A stretch of DNA of 48,758 nt from Acidobacteriota bacterium (GTDB lineage: Bacteria > Acidobacteriota > Terriglobia > Terriglobales > Acidobacteriaceae): positions 1-48,758 of the forward strand of contig JAEYQK010000054.1 of NCBI GenBank assembly GCA_023410055.1, in the 5' to 3' direction. This document shows, piece after piece, positions 41,468 through 48,376 of the stretch. The notes beneath the pieces were generated by a model. The model did no database searches, was not told the origin of the DNA, and saw only the letters and a program-made list of their open reading frames with translations. Made by a program: the position numbers and the translations under genes. Each line of letters opens with the position of its first letter. Positions within the stretch are counted from its first letter, which is position 1.

Positions 41468-41476
41468 CGATGTCAA
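41441..41476 (-). promoter_or_regulatory. Promoter of the padR-ADOP operon
   Basis: On the minus strand, TTGACA (41471-41476), 17 nt, then GATTAT (41448-41453). Transcription would begin near 41441, 2 nt before the ATG (41437-41439), so the mRNA is essentially leaderless. No Shine-Dalgarno is present. Confidence 0.65.
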
Positions 41477-41561
41477 TCCATTTTACAGACGGCTGGCTAT
41501 TGCCATTCAAGCCCGTTCTCCGGTCTAGTGGAAAACGCACCCTCATCGCTTTCAGTTCCTT

Positions 41562-41609
41562 GTTCCACTTTCCGGAATTTCCATAGCCCTTTGTTCACTT
41601 CACGCAAAT
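41562..41609 (-). repeat. Inverted repeat B, right copy
   Basis: Reverse-complement partner of 38089-38136 (39 of 48 positions). Confidence 0.85.
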
Positions 41610-41630
41610 TGCTGCTACATTGGTTCCGTT

Positions 41631-41668
41631 GGTGCACCGTTCAAAGCACGGTATTGGCTTGAGTGGGA
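41631..41668. repeat. Palindromic repeat family C, copy C2
   Basis: GGTGCACCGTTCAA followed by TTGGCTTGAGTGGGA, the same order and spacing as C1 at 17223-17265. Confidence 0.65.
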
Positions 41669-41687
41669 TAACGAGGGCTAGGGATCC

Positions 41688-41749
41688 TCAGTCAGACGTC
41701 AGTCAGCATCAGTCAGATTTTTGCAGCTAACTCGTTTAGATCATCAGTG
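41688..41749 (-). repeat. Inverted repeat A, right copy
   Basis: Reverse-complement partner of 37905-37966 (59 of 62 positions). The match continues more weakly through the G-rich run to about 41773. Confidence 0.9.
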
Positions 41750-41788
41750 ATAGCGGGAAGGTGGGGGGAGGGGTACCCGAGATAAAAA

Positions 41789-42853
41789 CTAGCCGACCGT
41801 CCGCTCTATCTCTGCGCCGGTTGGCTCGGGAGATTGTGCGCGGAGGGTGACGACCTGTTCGCCGATGGCCCACTTCAGCTTGTCCACGCCTTCGCCGGTT
41901 ACGGCGGAAATGGGATAGAGCGCGAGCTTCTTGCGGGTGCAGAAGCGCTTCAGCTTGGCGAGCTTCTCTTTGTTGGCGACGTCGCACTTCGACGCGACAA
42001 CCATGACGGGCTTCAGTTCGAGTCCGGCGCCAAAGCTCTCCAGTTCGTTCATGATGACGTTGAAGTCTTTGACAGGATCGGGGCGTCCGCTGGCGTCGGA
42101 GACATCGACCAGGTGAACGAGCAGGCGCGTGCGTTCGACGTGCCGCAGAAACTGCGTTCCCAGCCCGGCGCCGGTATGTGCGCCTTCGATCAGGCCGGGG
42201 ATATCGGCGACCACGAAGCTAATCTGGTCTGGCTCGCTCCGATCGCCCAGAGCCACGACACCGAGATTCGGCTCAAGCGTGGTGAACGGATAATCGGCGA
42301 TCTTCGGTCGCGCGGCTGAAATGCGCGAGATCAGCGTAGATTTGCCGACGTTCGGAAAACCGACGAGGCCGACATCTGCAAGCAGCTTGAGTTCGAGACG
42401 AAGATGAAATTCTTCGCCAGGCTGACCGGGTTCATGTTCACGTGGAGCTTGGTGCGTCGAGGTTGCGAAATGCTGATTACCGCGACCGCCGCGTCCACCC
42501 TTGGCGACTATGTACTTCTCATCAGGGCGCAAGAACTCGTGAATCAGCTCACCGGTCTCGTCATTGAAAACGAGTGTACCGACAGGAACCTTCAGGACGA
42601 CGTCCTCGCGGCTCTGGCCCGTGCAGTTGGAGCCGAGACCGTGTTCGCCGTGCCGTCCCTTGTATTCGGGATTGAAACGAAAATGCACGAGCGTGTTGTG
42701 GCGCTCACTGGCTTCCATGACGATGTCGCTGCCCTTACCACCGTCACCGCCGCTGGGGCCCCCGCGAGGAACGTACTTCTCGCGGCGAAAGGCCATGCAG
42801 CCGTTGCCGCCGTCGCCGGCTTTGACTCGGATTTTCGCTTCGTCGATAAACAA
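41789..42853 (-). CDS. obg: GTPase Obg (CgtA)
   Basis: A 354-residue ribosome-assembly GTPase. The N-terminal Obg fold is glycine-rich (IRVKAGDGGNGCMAFRREKYVPRGGPSGG). The G domain has G1 GFPNVGKSTL, G2 (DYPFTTLEPNLG), G3 ADIPGLIEGAHTGAGLG, and an atypical G4, VASKCD (usually NKxD). It assists 50S assembly and is essential in most bacteria. It forms the conserved rplU-rpmA-obg order. The family start MFIDEAK is encoded from a TTG at 42853 with no Shine-Dalgarno; only 4 nt upstream lies a heptad repeat (42858-42887) that seems to have replaced the usual leader. Confidence 0.96.
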   Translation of the reverse strand: MFIDEAKIRVKAGDGGNGCMAFRREKYVPRGGPSGGDGGKGSDIVMEASERHNTLVHFRFNPEYKGRHGEHGLGSNCTGQSREDVVLKVPVGTLVFNDETGELIHEFLRPDEKYIVAKGGRGGRGNQHFATSTHQAPREHEPGQPGEEFHLRLELKLLADVGLVGFPNVGKSTLISRISAARPKIADYPFTTLEPNLGVVALGDRSEPDQISFVVADIPGLIEGAHTGAGLGTQFLRHVERTRLLVHLVDVSDASGRPDPVKDFNVIMNELESFGAGLELKPVMVVASKCDVANKEKLAKLKRFCTRKKLALYPISAVTGEGVDKLKWAIGEQVVTLRAQSPEPTGAEIERTVG

Positions 42854-42857
42854 AGGA

Positions 42858-42887
42858 GGTTCTCAGTTCTCGGTTCTCAGTTGCCAG
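42858..42887. repeat. Heptad repeat array F4 (single arm) abutting obg
   Basis: Units GGTTCTC, AGTTCTC, GGTTCTC, AGTTGCC, then AG: four 7-nt units on the plus strand. It lies 4 nt from the obg start codon. Confidence 0.75.
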
Positions 42888-43058
42888 AAAATGCGCAGCC
42901 CGGCGCGATGGCCGGGCTCGACATTCTTGCTTCACCCGAGTATTCGCGGTAAGGGTAGGGATTCCTCGCTGCGCTCGGAATGACAACCAATCAGTATCCG
43001 GCTCGAAACAAACTCTTCCGATCTGGAAAGATCCGTTCCGATCCGTTTGAATCCGTGG

Positions 43059-43319
43059 TTACGCTTCTTTCGGTTCGACTTCGACAAACCGTCCGGTTTG
43101 GCCGCGGTCAACGAATTTGATGACGCCCGTAACCTTCGCGAACAGGGTGTCGTCTTTGCCGCGACCGACGTTCTCGCCCGGCTTGATCTTGGTGCCGCGC
43201 TGACGCACGATGATGGTACCGCCGGGGACGAGCTGTCCCCCGAATGCCTTTACGCCAAGCCGCTGCGCGTTCGAGTCGCGGCCGTTTCGTGAAGTTCCTT
43301 GTCCTTTTTTATGTGCCAT
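43059..43319 (-). CDS. rpmA: 50S ribosomal protein bL27
   Basis: An 86-residue ribosomal protein near the peptidyl-transferase centre. It begins MAHKKGQGTSRNGRDSNAQRLG and contains VRQRGTKIKPGENVGRGKDDTLFA, the family pattern. The N-terminus starts directly with the mature AHKK sequence; there is no cleavable extension as in Firmicutes. It is preceded by rplU and followed by obg. Confidence 0.97.
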   Translation of the reverse strand: MAHKKGQGTSRNGRDSNAQRLGVKAFGGQLVPGGTIIVRQRGTKIKPGENVGRGKDDTLFAKVTGVIKFVDRGQTGRFVEVEPKEA

Positions 43320-43326
43320 AACAAGT

Positions 43327-43391
43327 CCTAGTACCTAGTACCTAGTTGCTAGTTGAACCCGTCCGCTAAGAACTGGGTACTAGGTACTAGG
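43327..43391. repeat. Heptad repeat array F1 (two arms) between rplU and rpmA
   Basis: The left arm 43327-43347 (CCTAGTA units) pairs with the right arm 43371-43391 over 21 positions with one G-T wobble, around a loop of about 23 nt. A third copy of the unit extends beyond the right arm. The whole lies in the 83-nt gap between rplU and rpmA, so it would be in the polycistronic mRNA. Confidence 0.85.
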
Positions 43392-43402
43392 TACTGGTTT
43401 TT

Positions 43403-43876
43403 TTACTTTTTGCTGCTCTTCTTGGCAGCCGATTTCTTTGCCGGAGCCTTCTTGGCCGCAGTCTTCTTCGCAGCCGCCTTCTTCGCCGGAGCCGCCGAAG
43501 CTTCGATCGCCTCAGCAGACTTCTTCGGGGCCTTGGCTTTCTTCTCAGGAAGCGCCGGGGCGTCGAAGGTCTGTCCGTCAACGCTGATCTGCGTGATGCG
43601 AACCGCGACGAACGACTGGCGATGACCGTTCAGCTTCTTGTATTGCTTCTTCTTCTTGTAGTGGAAGACCAGGACCTTATCGCCCTTGCCTTCTTCGACT
43701 ACCTGACCGACCACGCGCGCGCCCTCGGGCTTCGAGATCTTGCCGTCGTTGGCAACGGCGACGATATCGCCGAATTCCACGCTGCCGTTCTCGGCCGGCG
43801 CGAGCTTTTCAACTTTGACGACGTCGCCGGGTGCGACGCGATACTGCTTTCCACCAGCGCGGATTACCGCGTACAT
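43403..43876 (-). CDS. rplU: 50S ribosomal protein bL21 with Lys/Ala-rich tail
   Basis: A 157-residue ribosomal protein. The start is the ATG at 43876 (AGGAGA 6 nt upstream); a longer frame to 43918 is rejected. Residues 1-103 are a normal bL21 (MYAVIRAGGKQYRVAPGDVV, FHYKKKKQYKKLNGHRQSF). Residues 104-157 are an extension made of Lys/Ala/Pro repeats (PAKKAAAKKTAAKKAPAKKS), resembling histone-H1-like tails. Such a tail could bind RNA or DNA. It heads the rplU-rpmA-obg operon and has a good promoter and a structured leader. Confidence 0.96.
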   Translation of the reverse strand: MYAVIRAGGKQYRVAPGDVVKVEKLAPAENGSVEFGDIVAVANDGKISKPEGARVVGQVVEEGKGDKVLVFHYKKKKQYKKLNGHRQSFVAVRITQISVDGQTFDAPALPEKKAKAPKKSAEAIEASAAPAKKAAAKKTAAKKAPAKKSAAKKSSKK

Positions 43877-43986
43877 ATTGTCTCCTCTGCCTCGCCCGCG
43901 AAAACATAATATTCCCAATGCCGCACGAGCCTATTGGCACGCGAAGGCAGCAGGCGGGTGGCCTCGTGTGATTATTGCGCTTGCAC

Positions 43987-44033
43987 ACCGACCGGAAACC
44001 AAAAGGAATCCCCCGAAGGGGGCATGAGTCGGT
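43987..44033 (-). promoter_or_regulatory. Structured element in the rplU leader
   Basis: In the minus-strand RNA, ACCGAC (44028-44033) pairs with GTCGGT (43987-43992). Inside is a C-UUCG-G tetraloop hairpin (44010-44022). It sits in the leader of about 215 nt between the promoter and rplU. It could be an autoregulatory ribosomal-protein leader or simply stabilise the mRNA. Confidence 0.5.
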
Positions 44034-44097
44034 CACAGCCTGTCTGATTCTACACAGACACGACTGCTACGGCCGTGGTAGTACACGCAAAGTATAG

Positions 44098-44126
44098 ATT
44101 CTACCGTGTGGAAAGCAGAGCGTCAA
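44098..44126 (-). promoter_or_regulatory. Promoter of rplU-rpmA-obg
   Basis: On the minus strand, TTGACG (44121-44126), 17 nt, TAGAAT (44098-44103). Transcription would start near 44091. Confidence 0.7.
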
Positions 44127-44182
44127 ACGGGAAAGACATCGGGCGATCTGGTGATCGGGTCATCTAGCCATTCAAAGCGACG

Positions 44183-46462
44183 CTAATCGTTCGCTTGTTG
44201 CATCGCTGAGGCTAGGCCTGTGGGTGCGGTCCTCTTTTTGGCCTGTATTTCGATATAGACATTCACCAGCGACACGGCGGCCGGTGTCACCCCCGGGATG
44301 CGCGAGGCCTGGCCGATGGTCTGGGGGCGGACGCGCTGGAGCTTCTCTTTCATCTCGCGCGAGAGGCCGCTGACCGTCGAGTAGTCGAACCAGTCGGGAA
44401 TTCGGCGCTGCTCGGCTTTGCGAAGGCGCTCGATGGCCTTCGTCTGCTGGCCGAGGTAGCCGGCGTACTTAATCTCGGTCTCGACCGACTTGAGTTCGTT
44501 CCAGATTTGAGAAGAAACTTGAGGGTGCCCCATCCTTCGCGCAGCGAAGGGTGGGTCTGTTCTAAACGCAGACAATAGCGGCTTGCGATTGCTCAGTTCC
44601 GTGCATTCATCCGCAAACGAGTGAGCGCGGCTAGTGCGGGATTCGAAGAACGCGGGGCTGAGTTCTCGAAGAACCGGGATTACGTCCTCGATCTGGACAC
44701 CAGGGCGCTTGAGCACTTGGGCCAGCGTGGAGCCGAGGGCGTTGGAAAGATCGGTCGCGTTTCTTTCATCCCCACTCAAGCCAACAGAGGGCTTGAATGG
44801 GCCACCATTGGACGAAGCATCCAGAATCTCTCCTTCTGGTTCAACGTCCGCATCGCCGTTATTGCGAACTCCAGACGCCATACGTTCTTCCAGCGCGCGC
44901 GCGATCTTCTCCAGCGTCCCGCTGTTGACGCGCGTCTTTTCGAGCAGGTTGCTGAGGGCTTTCATGCGCTCTTGTTTGTCGAGGTAGTCGGCCCAGGCAT
45001 CGTCGCGGATGAGGCCAATGCGGCGCCCGTACGGCGTGAGTCGGCGGTCGGCGTTGTCGATGCGCAGGTGCAACCGGAACTCGGCGCGCGAGGTGAACAT
45101 CCGGTAGGGCTCGTTGGTGCCCTTGGAGATCAGGTCGTCGATAAGGATGCCGGTGTAGGCCTCGGTGCGATTGAGCACAAGAGGTTCTTCGCCCTTGATC
45201 TTCAGCGAGGCGTTGATGCCGGCCATGATGCCCTGGCACGCGGCTTCTTCGTAACCACTCGTTCCGTTGATCTGACCAGCAAGATATAGTCCTGCGATCT
45301 TCTTGGTTTCCAGCGTGCGCTTGAGTTCCGTCGGATCGACCGAGTCGTACTCAATGGCGTAGCCCGGACGCAGCATGTCGGCCTTATCGAGGCCGGGGAC
45401 GGAGTGCACCATCGCAATCTGCACGTCGTGCGGCAGCGAGGTACTCATTCCATTGACGTAGATCTCGTGCGTGTGGACGCCCTCGGGTTCAAGAAAGAGC
45501 TGGTGCGTCGCGTGGTGCGGGAATTTGACGACCTTGTCCTCAATGCTTGGACAGTATCGTGGACCGATACTTTTGATCTGGCCGCTGTACATCGGCGAGC
45601 GGTGAACGTTTTCCTTGATGACGCGCTGCGTCTCTTCGGTGGTAAAGGCGATGTAGCACGGCACCTGAGCGTCGTGGTGCGTCACGCGGCGGGTGCGGAA
45701 GCTAAACGGCGTCGGGTCGGCATCGCCCGGTTGGACCTTGAACACGCTCCAATCGATCGTGCGACCGTCGAGACGTGGAGGCGTGCCCGTCTTGAGGCGC
45801 ACGACGCGGAAGCCCAATCGCCGTAGATGCTCTCCCAGCAATTGCGAAGGCGATTCACCGCTGCGTCCGGCGGGATACTGCTGCTCACCGCAGTGGATCA
45901 GCCCGTTGAGGAACGTGCCCGTCGTAATGATCACGGCCTCAGCGCGAACTAGACGGCCGTCGCGCAGCTTTACGCCACGAAGAATCAGTGGCGAGTGGTT
46001 AGTGGCGAGTGGCGAGTCGTCTGCTGCGTCTTGCTGGCCACTGGCCACTGAGCACTGGCCACTTTCTTCTGTAATCAATTCCGCCACTTCTGCCTGCTTT
46101 ACGTGCAGATTGGGCTCGCTCTCGAGCAGCTCTTTCATCTTCAGGCGGTACTGCTGCTTGTCACACTGGGCGCGGGGAGACCAGACGGCGGGACCGCGCG
46201 ACGTATTCAGCAGACGGAACTGGATGCCGACCGCGTCGGTCACCTCGCCCATGATCCCGCCAAGCGCGTCGATCTCACGCACGAGGTGTCCCTTGGCGAT
46301 GCCGCCCACGGCAGGATTGCAGGACATCTGCGCGATCAGATCGGCGTTGAGCGTATACAGCGCGGTCTTCAAACCCATGCGCGCCGCAGCCATCGCGGCC
46401 TCGCAGCCAGCATGGCCTGCACCAACGACCACCACATCGAATTGTTCGGAGAAGGAGAGCAT
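44183..46462 (-). CDS. mnmG: tRNA uridine-5-carboxymethylaminomethyl modification enzyme MnmG, with repeat-derived inserts
   Basis: A 759-residue MnmG (GidA), the FAD enzyme that with MnmE modifies U34 of tRNAs. The family motifs are intact: VVVGAGHAGCEAAMAAARMG (FAD), GGIAKGHLVREIDALGG, LLNTSRGPAVWSPRAQCD, RTEAYTGILIDDLISKGTNEPYRMFTSRAEFR, and C-terminal EIKYAGYLGQQ and SRIPGVTPAAVSL. The usual length is about 620-650. The excess comes largely from three stretches whose DNA is dispersed repeat: residues 132-160 (heptad array 45985-46061), 551-564 (palindrome C3, 44771-44812) and 634-648 (REP R5, 44521-44563). All keep the frame. There is no clear partner mnmE nearby. Confidence 0.95.
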   Translation of the reverse strand: MLSFSEQFDVVVVGAGHAGCEAAMAAARMGLKTALYTLNADLIAQMSCNPAVGGIAKGHLVREIDALGGIMGEVTDAVGIQFRLLNTSRGPAVWSPRAQCDKQQYRLKMKELLESEPNLHVKQAEVAELITEESGQCSVASGQQDAADDSPLATNHSPLILRGVKLRDGRLVRAEAVIITTGTFLNGLIHCGEQQYPAGRSGESPSQLLGEHLRRLGFRVVRLKTGTPPRLDGRTIDWSVFKVQPGDADPTPFSFRTRRVTHHDAQVPCYIAFTTEETQRVIKENVHRSPMYSGQIKSIGPRYCPSIEDKVVKFPHHATHQLFLEPEGVHTHEIYVNGMSTSLPHDVQIAMVHSVPGLDKADMLRPGYAIEYDSVDPTELKRTLETKKIAGLYLAGQINGTSGYEEAACQGIMAGINASLKIKGEEPLVLNRTEAYTGILIDDLISKGTNEPYRMFTSRAEFRLHLRIDNADRRLTPYGRRIGLIRDDAWADYLDKQERMKALSNLLEKTRVNSGTLEKIARALEERMASGVRNNGDADVEPEGEILDASSNGGPFKPSVGLSGDERNATDLSNALGSTLAQVLKRPGVQIEDVIPVLRELSPAFFESRTSRAHSFADECTELSNRKPLLSAFRTDPPFAARRMGHPQVSSQIWNELKSVETEIKYAGYLGQQTKAIERLRKAEQRRIPDWFDYSTVSGLSREMKEKLQRVRPQTIGQASRIPGVTPAAVSLVNVYIEIQAKKRTAPTGLASAMQQAND
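44521..44563 (+). repeat. REP family R, copy R5, inside mnmG
   Basis: AGGGTGCCCCATCC and a hairpin (CCTTCGC with GCGAAGG) in the plus sense, antisense to mnmG. It encodes residues 634-648 of MnmG. Confidence 0.85.
44771..44812. repeat. Palindromic repeat family C, copy C3 (inverted), inside mnmG
   Basis: The reverse complement matches C1 at 17223-17265 (GGTGGCCCATTCAAGCC then GTTGGCTTGAG). It encodes residues 551-564 of MnmG. Confidence 0.8.
45985..46061. repeat. Heptad repeat array F5 (two arms) inside mnmG
   Basis: The left arm 45985-46014 (AGTGGCG units) and right arm 46032-46061 (CTGGCCA units) are each four 7-nt units plus 2 nt, and pair at 25 of 30 positions around a 17-nt loop. It encodes MnmG residues of about 132-160. 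Confidence 0.85.
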
Positions 46463-46588
46463 CAGCTAATCGCGAAGATCCTATCGAAATTCTACCGGAA
46501 GTCCTCCGTTGCCGCCTTTGAGCCCGCGTGCTATTCTGCCGAGCGACTCAGAAATCATCTCTCAGAGCAGTACCTAATTGGAGGGCCT

Positions 46589-47107
46589 GTGAAAGTGCGT
46601 CGCCTGTTGTGTGCTGTTCTGTTGCTGTCTCTAGCCGTTCCACTTTGCTCCGCTGCCGATCGCGGACCGTCCACGCCGGAAGAGCGGGCGCGAGCGGTTG
46701 AGATTGCAAAGAAAATGGAAGCAGCTCCGCTTGGCAAAGAAATCAGGAATGATCGGGAATGGCTGCTTATGTTTGCCATTCAAGTTCCCGACATATCGGT
46801 TAAGATTTGCCCCAGCCCTCTTTACGATGTCCTTCCGAAGAAGTACAAGTATGGACCAGAGTTGACAGGGCAGATGCTGGCGTCAAGCTTGGCTTTTGCC
46901 ATTGAACATCCAGACAAAGCGAAGGATGACAATGCCATGTATCAAGCCGGGCTGGAAGGTGCCCTTCGCGCCTACGAAGCGATCGTAAAGCAGGAACCGA
47001 AAGGTCGCGTTGATAAGGTCGATGAGTTGATTAAGGCCAGGGACAGCGCGGGACTTGCAGAATACGTTAAGACGGTGGCGGCAAAGAGCTGTAAGAGTGA
47101 CAAGTAG
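46589..47107 (+). CDS. Small exported protein of unknown function
   Basis: A 172-residue protein with a signal peptide (KVRRLLCAVLLLSLAVPLCSA, cleaved before ADRG). GGAGG 4 nt before the GTG at 46589 fixes the start; the long open frame upstream overlaps mnmG on the other strand and is not used. The mature part is helical and charged (TPEERARAVEIAKKMEA, DVLPKKYKYGPELTGQM, GALRAYEAIVKQEPKG), with Cys in VKICPSP and near the C-terminus. I do not recognise the family. It is divergent from mnmG with about 125 nt between the starts. Confidence 0.75.
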   Translation: MKVRRLLCAVLLLSLAVPLCSAADRGPSTPEERARAVEIAKKMEAAPLGKEIRNDREWLLMFAIQVPDISVKICPSPLYDVLPKKYKYGPELTGQMLASSLAFAIEHPDKAKDDNAMYQAGLEGALRAYEAIVKQEPKGRVDKVDELIKARDSAGLAEYVKTVAAKSCKSDK

Positions 47108-47182
47108 ATTCTGTGTGCGAGTCCACGATGGCCTCGCGCCAGCCAGCCGGGACAGCGGCGCTACGTTCTCAGGCGGAGCCGC

Positions 47183-47620
47183 TCAATGTCCCGTGTGGTA
47201 CGGGTGCCCTTTGATGATCGTAAACGCCCGATAGATCTGTTCCAGCAGCACGATCCGCGCCAACTCGTGCGCCAGCGTCATCTTTCCAAAAGACAAGGTG
47301 AAAGAGGCCGCGCGACGGGTCGCCTCGTTGAAACCATCAGCCGGACCAATCGCCAGAAGCATCGTTTGCGTGCCGCGGTCCTGATGATCGCGCAGAAAGA
47401 CTGCGAATTCCTCCGACGAGACTTGCTTTCCCCGGGAGTCCAGCAGCACGACGTAAGGCCGGGTGCGTTCCGTGGCGATCAGGTCAAGCAGTGCCTGTTC
47501 GTTCTTCAGTTCGTGCGACTCGGTGGGAATGTATCGTGCGATACGTTTCAGATATTCGGCGGTGAGCCTCTGGATCGCTGACTCTTTCGTTTTGCCGATC
47601 CAGGCGATTCGAAGCTTCAT
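47183..47620 (-). CDS. rlmH: 23S rRNA (pseudouridine-1915 N3) methyltransferase
   Basis: A 145-residue SPOUT methyltransferase that methylates pseudouridine 1915 of 23S rRNA in the assembled 70S ribosome. The start is the ATG at 47620. Motifs: N-terminal KLRIAWIGKTKESAI, the SAM-binding knot region LLAIGPADGFNE, FTLSFGKMTLAHELARIVLLEQIYRAF, and the terminal HPYH. Length is standard. The next gene upstream is a cytochrome c and then rsfS, so the usual rsfS-rlmH pair is interrupted. Confidence 0.95.
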   Translation of the reverse strand: MKLRIAWIGKTKESAIQRLTAEYLKRIARYIPTESHELKNEQALLDLIATERTRPYVVLLDSRGKQVSSEEFAVFLRDHQDRGTQTMLLAIGPADGFNEATRRAASFTLSFGKMTLAHELARIVLLEQIYRAFTIIKGHPYHTGH

Positions 47621-47627
47621 GAACACA

Positions 47628-47714
47628 TAGTACTCAGTACCCGGTACTCAGTAACCCAGTAAGTTCCAAAGGCGTCTCGATTCTGAGTGCTGAGTGCCGA
47701 GTACCGGGCACTGG
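47628..47714. repeat. Heptad repeat array F2 (two arms) between cytochrome and rlmH
   Basis: Left arm 47628-47660 (TACTCAG, TACCCGG, TACTCAG units), right arm 47683-47714 (TGAGTGC, TGAGTGC, CGAGTAC, CGGGCAC units). The arms are imperfect inverted repeats around about 22 nt. Confidence 0.8.
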
Positions 47715-47715
47715 T

Positions 47716-48180
47716 TCACTTCGTTTCCGCCGTAGTTATCTCAGATTTCAGCGACTTCAGATATGCCGTCACTGCCGCAGCATCTTCGCTCGTAAACCGA
47801 TATGGAGGCATCGGTGGCCTGGGTTGCATGCCCGTGATGGTTTCGCCGGTGGTCAGAAACTTGATCGCGGCCTCGTCGGACCAGCCGGGGAGCCCGGCGA
47901 GACGGGGCGCTTGCTCGGCCCAAGGCATGGAGACGGCCGGTTTGAACATGACGGGCGCTCCCATAAGCTGCTTTTCAACCACGAGTTCGCCTTTTTCGTT
48001 TCGCGGAGTGTGACAGTCACTGCAAAGTCCGACGCCTTCGACCAGGTATTTGCCACGCGCGATGACCTCGGGGGACGGAATCGATGTTGGCTTTTCTTTG
48101 GACTTCTGCGAAAAGAGCGGCAATACCGATAGGCAACCAACAACTAGCACGGCTGCGAGTAGACGGAACTTTACCTTCAC
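47716..48180 (-). CDS. Exported monoheme c-type cytochrome
   Basis: A 154-residue protein. GGAGG with 9 nt spacing points to the GTG at 48180 as the start, ahead of a signal peptide (KVKFRLLAAVLVVGCLSVLPLFSQ). One CXXCH heme motif (CSDCH, about residue 55) follows VARGKYLVEGVGL-type sequence (ARGKYLVEGVGLCSDCHTP), and the distal methionine is probably in GMQPRPPMPPYRF. The C-terminus AAAVTAYLKSL is typical of cytochrome c family proteins (IPR036909 fold). It probably carries electrons in the periplasm. Its place between rsfS and rlmH is unusual. Confidence 0.9.
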   Translation of the reverse strand: MKVKFRLLAAVLVVGCLSVLPLFSQKSKEKPTSIPSPEVIARGKYLVEGVGLCSDCHTPRNEKGELVVEKQLMGAPVMFKPAVSMPWAEQAPRLAGLPGWSDEAAIKFLTTGETITGMQPRPPMPPYRFTSEDAAAVTAYLKSLKSEITTAETK

Positions 48181-48317
48181 GATCACAAACCTCCGGGAAA
48201 TTTCGTTACGATGTGCGCCGGATCGAAGCTCCGGCATAGAGCCGTTTGATCAGGTTTTCTGAATCAGGTTCTTTTGAAGCAGATTCGATGCGGAAGGTTG
48301 TATGCAGTTTAGAAACT

Positions 48318-48373
48318 GGCTGGTACCCGGCACCTGGTCGACTGCGTTCCACCAGGCACCAGGCACTCGCCAG
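48318..48373. repeat. Heptad repeat array F3 (two arms) after rsfS
   Basis: Left arm 48318-48340 (TGGTACC, CGGCACC units) and right arm 48351-48373 (ACCAGGC, ACCAGGC, ACTCGCC units) as inverted repeats around about 10 nt. It ends just before the rsfS stop at 48377. Confidence 0.75.
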
Positions 48374-48376
48374 CAA

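Larger units (their letters stand above)
41477..41788. other. Gene-free right flank of the ADOP cassette
   Basis: About 310 nt containing inverted repeat B-right (41562-41609), a copy of palindrome family C (41631-41668), inverted repeat A-right (41688-41749) and a G-rich run (to about 41773). The obg stop follows at 41789. Confidence 0.75.

Noticed and set aside
37905..41749. Insertion sequence or composite transposon
   Set aside because: No transposase or integrase is encoded between the inverted repeats, and I found no target duplication at their outer ends.
46103..46588. N-terminal extension of the small exported protein back to 46103
   Set aside because: It would run antisense through mnmG and hide the signal peptide; GGAGG and a GTG at 46589 give a better start.
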